Shown here in pieces: positions 46,950 to 56,918 of a DNA stretch of 64,000 nt; within the stretch, counting starts at the first letter, position 1; the number at the start of each line of letters is the position of its first letter. The position numbers were made by a program, and so were the translations under genes. The stretch spans positions 806,001-870,000 of the forward strand of contig CM057061.1 in assembly GCA_029945375.1 (NCBI GenBank), read 5' to 3'. The notes below the pieces were generated by a model, which saw nothing but the letters and a program-made list of their open reading frames with translations, was not told the DNA's origin and did not search any database. The stretch is from Agaricus subrufescens (Eukaryota; Basidiomycota; Agaricomycetes; Agaricales; Agaricaceae).

Positions 46950-47663
46950 GGAAGCAGGTACATTACAGGATAGGCAAGCAAACAGAATAATAAATCGGAT
47001 GACAGGAGCTAGCTATTGTATCACTCGTGCGCGTATTGTGATTAGGTGTACATAAAAATGAGAACGTGATCCTTTGGAAACTGGTCAGCTAGTTAGGCTT
47101 GCCCGAGTATCTCTGATCAGGCCTAGCAAGAACTAACGAGGACGCAAGGAGGCTTCAGTTTGTATCTAGTGTTCGCGCTTCACAGCAATACCTCACTGTG
47201 AGCACGCTTTTCAGCAGCGAAGTAGCAATAATGTTTTTAATTAGGCTGAAAAAGGACTAGATCGTCAGATACTTCGGATGGGGGAGTACTATAGCCCCGA
47301 AAGAATGTTGAAGGCAGCACAATACCAGGTGACACAAGATGCGAATCTCCTGCACATTTGAACGTCGATAATTGTGCCACGGTCCGCGGAGGGTACAAGT
47401 AAAGATAGTAAACTAATTACCGCGGGGGCCGATAGCGTGGACTCAGCCCGCACCGGTAACCGTCAAGACAACTTGCACTCAATATCATCCACTAAAATAC
47501 AGACACGCAATTCGTCACCAATGATGCTCCCCGGTGTGACTTCAAGAAACTATGATGAATTGATCTCAGGGGAGACTTTGAATAGTCCTCTGGACCGGTG
47601 CATAACCAGTGATACTGTCTTAATGTGTTCTATTATTAGAATATTCCTTTTTGCGTAGTTGAC
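46950..47663. other. Intergenic region
   Basis: No supported gene. A 94-codon plus-strand frame (47374-47658) directly precedes the orphan at 47664, in a Ser/Thr-rich composition, but has no clear connection by splicing. Confidence 0.4.
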
Positions 47664-48989
47664 ATGATGTGTCTCAGCGTCGATAGATACTCAACGAAGA
47701 ACACCACAGACTCCGACCTACGCCCTTGCATAAATACAAAATTCCCCAGCGTTATGAAGTCCCTCAGAAGCCTCATTCGTTCTATCATCTCTTGCTTTGT
47801 ATTGTCCTCCCCTGACCATCTGACCCGCCGATCCGCTCATGACATATGGTTCCGAGATATGTCGGACTCGGAAAAAGTGCACCAGTACCTGGTCAATCTG
47901 ATGGGACAGTACTGTGCTGGTGACTTTGCAGCCGTAGGCCCAGACGATTGGTATGTTTCCGAGGCAGGGCTATACAAGGCCACCGATGGTGTGGAACATG
48001 AATGTCTCATAGCCACGCTACGGCTCACTCCCCGGACCTCCAAACCCTCGACTCAGAGTCCTGGCCATGAGACCCCTGTCAATGCCCAGACTAGTGACGA
48101 CCCCAACCCAGTGTACTATCTTACTCTTGAGCGAGGGATGGATCGCAAGCAGGATGCACAGGGGCCGAGTTTTGAGTATGACAATGTCCGATGGCAGATG
48201 GAGGACAGTCGAGATTCTGACCCGATGGCAAGTTCCCTCCGAATCTCAGAATCCGGGACCAAATTATTGCTTGGTCGACATTTTGCAGGCGATACTGCCT
48301 CTCTTTCTATGTCACCAAAAAACTCAAATTACAAACTGCTGTTGAACATTAAATTCCCTTCCCCTTCTACAACACTTCCTCACGAGGAAGACCTCGATAC
48401 AATTTTCAAGACACTTTCAGCACAGAATCAACTCCATACTCCTTCTGAACATCCAAGTTTTGTCTCATTGCCAACCCTAATCAGTCTTGCCGACTACATT
48501 AGCCAGGTTAACGAGATTTATGCAGCTACTAGCAGCAACTGCTACTGGTACTCCTCTATGATCCTTTTCTGCCTTCGCCGATATACTGCATCAGAAATTA
48601 TTTTCTTCGAAGACCAGAAGATCAACCCCAATGATTCTGTGGATGTCATGAAGGATCAGTTCAAGCACCTCAATCATGGACACTTCGGAATGCTGAAACT
48701 TGTAGAAATCCCATCAGATGAAATCGTCACTGAGGTGTTAGACAAGTGGGGGCCTCAGCGAGAGAAAATGAATAAAGAGGTCTGTGGATTATCACAGCTG
48801 TCATCTTATTTGTACTCACTAGAGCATCAGGTTCATACTCATCGGCTTACTCGTATTGAATCTGAGATGAAGGGGAGGGAGGAGAGGGAGAAGTACGTTA
48901 AGATGGAAGGTGCAGTAGAAAGGCTCCATGGTAGGCTCCGTGGTCTTGGTTGGGCAGAGGAGGATATTAAAAACTTGTTCGAATGTTAA
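47664..48989 (+). CDS. Intronless orphan protein, 441 residues
   Basis: One long uninterrupted frame, unusual in a window where most genes of this length have several introns. The first 65 residues are basic (possibly not translated; in-frame ATGs at 47754 and 47859 are alternatives, the latter giving MSDSEKVHQYLVNLMGQYCA). A folded region follows (DDWYVSEAGLYKATDGVEHE, NPVYYLTLERGMDR), then SLADYISQVNEIYAATSSNC with the motif CYWYSSMILFCLRRY. This resembles basidiomycete-restricted hypothetical proteins with a Cys-Tyr/Phe-Trp-Tyr/Phe motif. The last 100 residues are a basic/acidic coiled coil (SEMKGREEREKYVKMEGAVE). Function unknown. The short residue 160-175 Pro/Ser linker suggests two parts. 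Confidence 0.72.
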   Translation: MMCLSVDRYSTKNTTDSDLRPCINTKFPSVMKSLRSLIRSIISCFVLSSPDHLTRRSAHDIWFRDMSDSEKVHQYLVNLMGQYCAGDFAAVGPDDWYVSEAGLYKATDGVEHECLIATLRLTPRTSKPSTQSPGHETPVNAQTSDDPNPVYYLTLERGMDRKQDAQGPSFEYDNVRWQMEDSRDSDPMASSLRISESGTKLLLGRHFAGDTASLSMSPKNSNYKLLLNIKFPSPSTTLPHEEDLDTIFKTLSAQNQLHTPSEHPSFVSLPTLISLADYISQVNEIYAATSSNCYWYSSMILFCLRRYTASEIIFFEDQKINPNDSVDVMKDQFKHLNHGHFGMLKLVEIPSDEIVTEVLDKWGPQREKMNKEVCGLSQLSSYLYSLEHQVHTHRLTRIESEMKGREEREKYVKMEGAVERLHGRLRGLGWAEEDIKNLFEC

Positions 48990-49357
48990 ACTAGCCGTTT
49001 ATTGAATCAGATTGCTGAGACGGCAAGCCCGTCACTGAGAACGTCAATTGTGTCTTCATGATGATAAATTGATGGTTTAAACTAATGGGCCAGGCTGTTG
49101 CTCGAAAAGACGATCAGACCCTTAGAAAACGAAGGACTAAGGCGTCCGCCACGACGGTCGATAGAAGTAGATTTTGTAAGTACGCTATTCGCCTGAAGCG
49201 GCACAAGGCTGAAACATAGAATCGACAAGCCGTCCCCGTTGAAAAGCATCCAGAACAATAGACAGCAATCAATTAGTATTCCATTACCCAAAACAACCTT
49301 CCCCGATTACTATTAAGTACATCTTCGTACGCAGCTTACTATTCTCTATTGATCCTT
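48990..49357. other. Convergent 3' flanks
   Basis: Between the ends of the orphan at 47664 and the MsrB gene. No gene or repeat seen. Confidence 0.5.
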
Positions 49358-50117
49358 TCACTCACGGAACTTGAGCGAAACGGAATTAACGCAGTGCCTT
49401 TCATCAGCTACAAAAAGAGGTCGGGGTTAATGAATACCGACGAAAACTCATTTACTTACTTGGTGTACTGAAACCTTCGCCTTTGAAGACATGTCCCAAA
49501 TGACCGCCACAAGCAGTACAAGTGATCTCGATTCGGCGCATTCCGAGCGTGCTATCTTCGTGACGGCTCACAGCACCAGGGATAGCTTTTGATAAATTAA
49601 TAAAGGGGTACACCGAGTATGTCAAAGACGACGTTACCATCAAAGAAAGCCGGCCACCCACAACCGCTCTGAGCAAGAAAGATACGTGTCAGAAATGTGA
49701 GAAGTATCCTCAGATCGTTTTCCTTACATCGAATTTGGTCGTGCTTTTGTACAATGGCGTTCCACATCCTGCACAGCTATAGGTTCCCTCTTCATAGTGC
49801 TTGTTATACTCGCCAGTGTTAGGGCGCTCGGTTCCTTTTTCTCTCAAGACCCGGAACTGAAGATAACGATGTTTATCTCAGGAGTAGACCAAGCGTTTGG
49901 TGGAGAAAAGTACCTGTTCAGGGGTGAGAACAGCCCTCCATTCGGACTCTGATTTATTGGTGGTAGTCGACATAGTTCGCGGGGTGGAAGATATCTGACT
50001 GGATGTTTGACCCAGGGTGGGCAGTACAAGGTGGAGTGGGCGGTGAGAGCGACGGGAAACAAGGAGAGGACGAAAGACAGCTGACGGGGTTTTAATGCGA
50101 GCAGTTATAAGGGACAT
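49358..50117 (-). CDS. msrB: Peptide methionine-R-sulfoxide reductase MsrB
   Basis: Reduces the R-epimer of methionine sulfoxide in oxidised proteins. After splicing, the core reads [102 protein letters not shown] and [15 protein letters not shown]. The two CxxC pairs (CAGC, CTAC) bind structural zinc, and the Cys of HCVNS is the catalytic residue. Introns follow EQ, KFD, FFD and FSTP. Upstream of the core the frame adds about 48 basic residues starting [20 protein letters not shown], typical of a mitochondrial presequence. An internal ATG (49973, MSTTTNKSE) would give a cytosolic form. Stop at 49358-49360. Confidence 0.95.
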
Positions 50118-50354
50118 GCTTCAGGTGGGTCAGCAATGTCAAATATCACTGTGTAAGCATCCGGACAGCACGTGGACACAATACTGACGTCATATACGGA
50201 CCAAAAAAGTCAATACAGATAACATAGTACTATCCAGCAGAGATTAGCCCTAGGTATGTGTCGGTCGGTCGTGCAGTGCCGTAGTTCGGAAACTCGATTG
50301 GTCCAGCATCGAATCTATTGTTAGTGTCAATGGCGCCGGTTCAGGGGAGACGAG

Positions 50355-51288
50355 TTATAGGGACGGACCATTGTTTGTCTTGTATTCCAGGGTAGTAGTT
50401 GACGGGAGATTCAAAACCCTCTTCAACGTGTCTCTGCACGTTCATATGAGCTTAAGAAAATGTACATATTAAAGGATGACAGACCTTATCCGCTCGCGCA
50501 CTTTGAAATCAGCCTCATAGCGGTTCCACAGGCTGATGATATCCTCGTTCTGCCTAACGCTGATAGTGCATCCACAAATCTCGTTGTAGGCAATAGACGG
50601 ATCGTCGTCGTCCTCGTTTTCAGCACCTGTCAGAGCCGGGCCATTGCCACACTGGTCAAACTGGTCACCAATGACAGCAAGCACGAGATCTTCCCACAAG
50701 CGATCTGCGACACCCTTTCGCAGACGAATGATCCATTTTCCACCAGTGATGTTGAGACGGTCTTCCCAGACAGGTCTGCGCACGCCGGTGTGAAAGAGAA
50801 GGTAGTCGGTGGTGGGCTGGAGGGCGGACGGCGAAGCAAGGTGGGTCCAGAGGGACCAGAAGGATTCCACCTGCGGAAAATATGAGGAAGAGAGACACAC
50901 AAAGGAGGAGGGAGAACATACGGAGCTAAAGGCGGATATCTTTTTGATGCCCTCCTCATAGTTGACGTTTTTGTTGCCAGGCGTTCGCTGTTGTCGGAAG
51001 TAGAATACCCATCTGGCGGGGGTGAGACGGGGCTGGGGCAGGAGAAGGGAGCAGCAAACATACATACGTGTTTCTGAGAGGATGGACTGGGGGCGGGGGG
51101 CCGGCTGAGCCTGCAGCGGCGAGGGCAGCGGGGGCGCGGTCTGGCGGGGGGATGGAGGTCGAGAAATGCTTGGAGGACGGCGCACGGGCCCGGGGCGGCG
51201 GGGGCTGGGCGGCCGGGGGCTGGGCGGCGGGGCTGTTGTTGGCGAGAAAGCGCGAGGTGGTGTGGTTCGAGCTGAAATAGCTGGCCAT
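50355..51288 (-). CDS. Translation initiation factor 4E, class II (4EHP/nCBP type)
   Basis: N-terminal 65 residues are Pro/Ala-rich and disordered, then the cap-binding fold: HPLRNTWVFYFRQQRTPGNK, KISAFSSVESFWSLWTHL, TDYLLFHTGVRRPVWEDRLN, GGKWIIRLRKGVADRLWEDL, VLAVIGDQF, CGCTISVRQNEDIISLWNRY and DTLKRVLNLPSTTTLEYKTN. The Trp of PVWED, one of the two residues that stack on the m7G cap, is present. The other lies in the NKNVNYEEG loop, where a Tyr replaces the Trp of class I eIF4E, as in animal 4EHP. An acidic insertion (NEDDDDPSIAYNE) sits between the dorsal and cap-loop strands. Such proteins repress or modulate translation rather than replace the main eIF4E. The gene has introns after NT, FSS and ERI; the start is ATG 51288. 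Divergent from Kei1, about 80 bp apart. Confidence 0.92.
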
Positions 51289-51368
51289 GTTTGCGACAGA
51301 CGCGGCGAGGAGAGAAAATCAGTGCTGCCCATTACGTAACCCTCCCCTCCCTTCTCCTCCCCCGACCT

Positions 51369-52556
51369 ATGAAGCTCATGCTCCGCCCAGAGTGGCGTCT
51401 CTGGCCCCTTGCCTCCTTCGCTGGCCTCCTCGACCTCAAGACCGCCGTCACCGTCACCCTCCTCTTCGCCCTCTTCAACAAGGTTGCCGGCGTATACGGC
51501 CTCATCGCTGTCCTCACCGGTGTAGGCGGCTCCTTCGCCCAGCTCAGTCTCTACATCTACTCTGTCGTCGCCCTCGTCGCCCTCGTGTGGGGCCTGCGTG
51601 CCGTCAAGGACGTATGTCTCTCAACCTATTCTCCTGCTTTCTACTCTCGCTAACCCGCGTTGCAGGAGGATCCCAAGCAGACCCTGTACTTTGCCCACCT
51701 CTTCTTTGCAGACCACATCGTTTCGACAGCATGGACTGTCTTCTTTGCCCTGGTCTGGTGGCTCTGGACTCCTCACGACGGCAGTCGCCAGGCCAATTCA
51801 CCCGCCCAGCAAGCCATGATCGACGCCGCCAACATTACCCGGACTCTGACCGACGAAGAACTCGAAGCCGCAGCAATGAAAATCTGGAACGCCGAAAAGG
51901 GCACCGCAGCGATAGTAATCACCCTCTCCTGGCTGTCAAAGGTAACCCCCCACCTCACATAGATCAATTTCCGCAGCAACAATCTGATCATAAAAAAAAA
52001 ATAATCCTAGTTCTACTTCGCTCTCCTCATCTACTCCTACGCTACTCACCTCCGCAAGGGCTCTTATCGTTCACTACCACTCTCACGTTCCAACTACACT
52101 TCCGTTCCCTCAAGTATAAATACTGCTTCTTACGACACCGCTCTCGACGTAGCAGACGACGAAGAACTCAACGGGACCGGGGACTTTTACCACGTTCCCC
52201 TACGAAAAACCACAAGCTCCCAACGCGGACACAGACGCGCCGCATCAAGCCCATCCTCACCAGCAACACCCCACAAATCCAACGGTTCCATCTCCTCCTT
52301 TGCAGACTTCGTCAGCGCTCCCGGCGGTCGAAATTCACGCAAATCAAAACATTCGAAATTGAACAACAGCTCTTCGCTAGGATCAAAATCGAGGCAGGGT
52401 GGGGGTAGAGATAGAGCTATGGATATTGAAGAAGAGGTTCTATTCGATGAAGATGAATCGACTTATGTCTCTGGGTCTTCACGCGCTCATTCCAAGATCG
52501 GTACGGAGGGGAGTAGTACAGCTGCTAGTACTGATGAGGAACGGGGTAAATTTTGA
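51369..52556 (+). CDS. kei1: Inositol phosphorylceramide synthase regulatory subunit Kei1
   Basis: Exons 51369-51611, 51666-51941 and 52011-52556 give 354 residues. The N-terminal half has four membrane segments: PLASFAGLLDLKTAVTVTLL, VAGVYGLIAVLTGVGGSFAQ, LSLYIYSVVALVALVWGLRA and STAWTVFFALVWWLWTPHDG, with LYFAHLFFADH before the last and SKFYFALLIYSYATHLRKGS closing the core. These match the Kei1 family (DUF1753). The subunit associates with IPC synthase Aur1 in the Golgi and is needed for complex sphingolipid synthesis; yeast Kei1 is cleaved by Kex2. The C-terminal 170 residues are disordered and Ser-rich (SSSLGSKSRQGGGRDRAMDI) and longer than in yeast. The splice junctions keep the membrane segments intact. 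Confidence 0.93.
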
Positions 52557-53193
52557 TTGTTAGCCGAGTAGGTTTTGTTTTGCTGTCGGAATTCTGGAGT
52601 AGATAGGATACGGACACTTTTTTTCGGAACCTCTCCACTCCTGAGCTTGATCTGCCTATACTCACCTGTTTCTTAAGCTTTTGTATAGTGTATTGCATGT
52701 GTCAGTTAATTTCCAATCTTTGTTTTCTCCTGGAATCGCTTAAGAGATATCTATGACGTCACGTACAGCGACCTATTTTCAGTAACTGAGCAAGCATTGA
52801 CGTTCTTGACTTTCCTCGGTCCAGGGCCAGTTCCGGATTTAACTATCGCATTCTTCTCTTATTTTATTTTATTTCATTTAAGCAACAGAAACGACAAAAA
52901 GGCAAGATAAGGCATCTTTCTACAAATCACCTGTAACCCAATTAAAACATCAGAGTATACCAACACCTACAAAGTTAAAATGAGAAGAGGGAGAAACACA
53001 AACACAATTGATATAATGCATAAGTATTCAACATCATCCACTAAAACCACCAGAAGAGGAAAAAAAAAAAAAAAAAGTAAAAGGAGCGGATCTAAATATA
53101 CCTCCCCTCTAATAATGCATGCATAGCAGGTATCCGCCAAGACACAGGTAATTTGATTCTTTGCTAGGCCGGTGCTGACTCTATTAGGTTGAG
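52557..53193. other. Convergent 3' flanks
   Basis: Between Kei1 and the UPF0662 gene. T-rich stretches and an A-rich run (about 53060-53090) are consistent with 3' untranslated ends. No gene seen. Confidence 0.5.
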
Positions 53194-55146
53194 TCATCCA
53201 CTTGAAATCTTCAATCCATCGGCAACGTTATGGGCAAGAAAACTTGTGTCATCGTCTTCACCATTCTCATCTTCATCTAACTCCGTTTCTTCTTCCTCCA
53301 TCTCTTCATTCATCGATTCTTTCAACTGTAGACATGGTTGAGCATGATGATAGTCTAACGAGGACGCCAGAATATTACCATTTCGACTAGTTCATGACAC
53401 TCGTTGAGGTGCGCCATGATTATGCCCTGTCCCTCTGGAATCGAACCGTCGCTGCCGACAAATCTTCCATCCTGTCGCATAGAATCGATTTGATGCAGTG
53501 CTAATTGATACTAGTAGAGATATATTATAAGACCGAGATATGTGAAGGCGAAAGGAAACGCACAGGGTACAAGTCTCTGGGGCTAAACGGACCTCCGTAT
53601 TTCGACACTTCATTGAGACATTTTTTGACAGTCGACAGTTTGTTGGCCTAGACGTCCGTATTCAATACATAAACTTATAACAGCGGGAGAGAAACTCACA
53701 ATCGGCATTAACTCTTCCGACACAGGCTCACTTGATGAAAGCAGCCGATAAATAAGACCATAGCATCTCCTAAGTAAATATAGCAGCACCTAAAATGTGC
53801 AATTTAGCATCATGTCCAAATAAAGGAAAGACGGGGTTACATATTGCCCTGATGGCCTATTTCCTTCGGAGTCGACAAAATTACCATCAACCCGCATCCG
53901 ATCAATTTCCTGTAAACTCAATGAATACGCCCATAAATCTGTCTCACGCAAAGTCCAGCGATGCGTCAAGACGAGACTCTCCAATTCAGAACGAATGTCC
54001 CGTAGACGGTCATAGATGGGTTTGAGTGACGACGAGACGCGTTTAGAATTTTCCTGAGCTTTGATCTCCTGAGCTATTTCGAAGCATTCTTCGAGGAGGG
54101 AAGAGCAGATTGCTTGAGATGCTGGGACGACACCACCTGGGCCCAGGAACTTGCCATCGACTCGTGTGCTGTGAATGATAGTAAACTTTTGCAAGAGCGG
54201 ACGGATATGACTATCCACTCAACCCATCGATTTTCCGGAGTTCTTCCTGTATAGGCTTCAAGTCGGATTTATGTGAGGAACCCTTGGCCGCCATGGAGAC
54301 AAGAGTCCGACGAATGGAGACAAGCCTCTGGTGAATAGGTAAAAGTTCCGGTGATAGAACGGCTAATGAATCTTGTAATTGCTTGACAATAAGGTCTATA
54401 GAGTCATAAATCAGTACGATTGCATTGGGAAACACAGATGATGAGTAGAACGAACCACATTCGTGGAGTTGGCGTTCAAGCAGCGTCGTCAGGGGCTTGG
54501 TTTGCTTCTTGCTTTCTGCATCGTGCTGGACGATATTACGAAGCTCTTCGAGTCGTTTGTGGAATGGAGCAAGATCCGCCTCGTTATAAACAGCCGATTC
54601 GTTCATGTGGTTGAGGATTTGCTTTTCGACAGGAAAAAGGTAAACCAAACGAGATATGGTGTGGAGTAGGATAAAGAACTTACTCTCATAGAGGCGATCT
54701 GACAGTAGGTAGCAGGAGGGTCCCGCGTTTTGCCAATGGTGAGATAGAAGAGGGACAGCAGATTGAAGACATCTGCAAGAGTAGTGTCGAGGCGATTATT
54801 GTATGTCGTGTTGGCGTCTCGTACGTCATTGAGTAGGGTGACTAGGGCGGGGTGAGGATCGGAGGGGAACGCGAAAGCTCGGACCCACCTTGCTTGACGA
54901 CATCGCGATAGAGAGCATTGACATCCGAAGCCTTGATATATTCCACACGGTCCTTCTTGAGCGCCGTCAGCCTGTTCCGGATGCTGGGGAAGACAGGTCA
55001 GAAAAGCCATGGCAACGAACAGAGCGAACCGCCATACTTGATGAGGCCCTCGAGAATGGGCAGTTCTGGGAAGCGACAGGGGGTGAGCGGTCACACGAGG
55101 GGAAAAGAGGCGCCCACCGACCTTGTTGGGGAACAGGAGCTGTCAT
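53194..55146 (-). CDS. UPF0662/DUF2408 family protein
   Basis: Starting at ATG 55146 (MTAPVPQQ), the splice over a short intron rebuilds ELPILEGLIKYG. Later segments are NRLTALKKDRVEYIKASDVN, VTLLNDVRDANTTYNNRLDT, TLADVFNLLSLFYLTIGKTR and EADLAPFHKRLEELRNIVQH, followed by IVLIYDSIDLIVKQLQDSL and LEPLLPI-like LSPELLPIHQRLVSIRR. The family (S. pombe C30C2.08 relatives) has no firm function. The C-terminal part carries two clear copies and one poorer copy of a repeat containing R-x-DG-x-F-x-x-x-x-G-x-x-P-x-GQ: RVDGKFLGPGGVVPASQ, RVDGNFVDSEGNRPSGQ and RQDGRFVGSDGSIPEGQ. It ends in an acidic tail (EEMEEEETELDEDENGED). Several introns of 50-80 nt. The exact splice after YGG is unresolved. Confidence 0.82.
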
Positions 55147-55268
55147 GAGCAGAGATAACCCCAAAGTCGCCAGCCCTCCATCGATGATCTCTCCCGTTCC
55201 CACGCTCATTACCACCATCCCGCATCCCAGTATGTCCCTCCCTTGTCCCAGGCTCCCCGATCAGCTAA

Positions 55269-55739
55269 ATGTCCCAGGCCCTGGAGTCCTTCAAGAAAAA
55301 GCTCGAGAGTGCCCGCGCCAGAGCACATGCAGCTGAGGCCAGGACCCCCGACCTGGAAAAGCTCGACGCAGAAACGTCAGAACGGTTGGAACAGCTCCAG
55401 GAGAACCTCAGACTGACCCGACAAGCCACCATCATCCTCAACCAGCTCGCACCCGTGCTCCAAAAACTGCGGGATGCCCAATCCAAGTGCGCCCACTAAT
55501 TATCTTGCCATCTGATCCGGCCATGATATCCCTGGGACCAGACTCGAACAACGATCGGCAAGGGCCGACGAATTGCAAGTCAAATACGACGCCCTCAGCG
55601 CCAGCATCGACGAACTGCATACCAAATATGATGTCCGTATTTTCTTCTATCTTTATGCCTCCACAACCTGAGGATCGTTCAGGCAACGCGAAGGGAGGGC
55701 AAGGAGTTGCAAGATATGATAGCAGAATTAAATATTTAA
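55269..55739 (+). CDS. Small coiled-coil protein, 121 residues
   Basis: Exons 55269-55486, 55542-55632 and 55683-55739 make a protein that is coiled coil from end to end (MSQALESFKKKLESARARAH, LEQLQENLRLTRQATIILNQ, KLEQRSARADELQVKYDALS, REGKELQDMIAELNI). No family is recognised. It is divergent from the UPF0662 gene (about 120 bp) and stands just upstream of tropomyosin on the same strand, with only 64 bp between its stop and the tropomyosin ATG. Because tropomyosin is also a pure coiled coil, a read-through or merged gene model is possible in automatic annotations, but each has its own start and stop. Confidence 0.7.
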
Positions 55740-55803
55740 TAAACATATAATGCCACGTGCTCATCGATATTGAACCACTTACACCACTTACACTCAAACA
55801 ACC

Positions 55804-56459
55804 ATGGCGGCTATGGACAGAATCAGAGAGGTTCAACTCTTTCCCCCGTCCCTCCCTTCGACCTTCCTGACCCACACCACGTAGAAACTCAACGGCCTTC
55901 GCGTCGAAGCAGACAATGCCATCGCACGCGCCGAAGAGGCGGAAGCCAAGAACAAGAAGCTCGAACAAGAACTTCTCCACAAAGAACAAGAAGTCAAGTC
56001 TCTCGAACACCGTCTCGGACTCGCTGAAACCTCTCTCGACAAGAGCGAGGCTATGGTCACCGACTTGAAGAAAGCCGTTTCCAATTCCGAAGGTGCTGGA
56101 TCAACGAATGATGCCCTCTCGAGAAAGGTCGAGCTCCTGGAGGAAGAACTTGACGCTTCCGAGAAAAACCTAAAGGAAACCGTCGAAAAGTACGTTCTCC
56201 TTCTCGACACTCTCCTCCGAATGGTAATCACGTCTTTCCTAGGTTAAGACAAGTCGATATCAAGGCCGAACAACTAGAGCGACAAGTGCAACATCTGGAA
56301 CAGGAGAAAGACATGGTAGAGAAGAAATATGAGGTACATTCACCATCAGTCTCATCATCTTCCTTTTCGTGCTCACCCTTCTATCAGGCAGAGGCAGAGA
56401 AATACAAGAAGGCCAAGGCCGATCTTGATGAGCTCGTTATTTCTATGGAAGGTCTTTAA
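55804..56459 (+). CDS. tpm1: Tropomyosin
   Basis: Exons 55804-55830, 55885-56189, 56243-56333 and 56388-56459 sum to 495 nt (164 residues; fungal tropomyosins are about 160). The first exon encodes MAAMDRIRE and is spliced to KLNGLRVEADNAIARAEEAE. The rest is an uninterrupted heptad coil (KNKKLEQELLHKEQEVKSLE, HRLGLAETSLDKSEAMVTDL, ALSRKVELLEEELDASEKNL, AEAEKYKKAKADLDELVISM). It polymerises along formin-nucleated actin cables and supports polarised growth and cytokinesis. A second ATG three codons in (MDRIREKL, the usual fungal start) may be the true start; both lie in the same frame. All introns are about 54 nt. Confidence 0.95.
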
Positions 56460-56918
56460 TCACCGATGCCTTTGTTTACATTTCACGGACTTGTTTTTCG
56501 ACATCCAACCTTCTCCCCTTCGCTGTAATGAGTTCTACAATGAGTACGCTGGATTTGTTCACTCCGTAATCAAGCTATCTTCTCTTGGCTGAGATCTGAT
56601 AATTCAATACTCTAATGTGGCATAACGGGTCCTCAACCATCTGCAATGACCTCGACCGATAAGATATCCTTCATGAATTTCCATCTGGCTGTGTTCGAGA
56701 TCTAGTAGATCAATTGTGACAGGGAATGCGATGAGACTACACAGGGAAAGATAACGGCATTCTCTGATATGCATCATCTCTGCAACTTAAATATATAAAG
56801 CCTGGATATCATTGGTATATTGGCGGGAACGAGCCAGAGATGAGAAACGATTTGAACAACTATCTTGACAGCACTGCTCCCAGATAACAGAAGTAGACTA
56901 GACCTCAAGAAGTCCCAT
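56460..56918. other. Convergent 3' flanks
   Basis: Between tropomyosin and the left copy of the duplicated F-box-like genes. The sequence diverges from the downstream flank of the right copy just outside the stop codon. No gene seen. Confidence 0.5.

Noticed and set aside
51287..52408. 373-codon Arg/Pro/Ser-rich plus-strand frame over Kei1
   Set aside because: It is an alternative frame of the Kei1 exons and introns; the Kei1 frame has clear membrane segments and splice sites.
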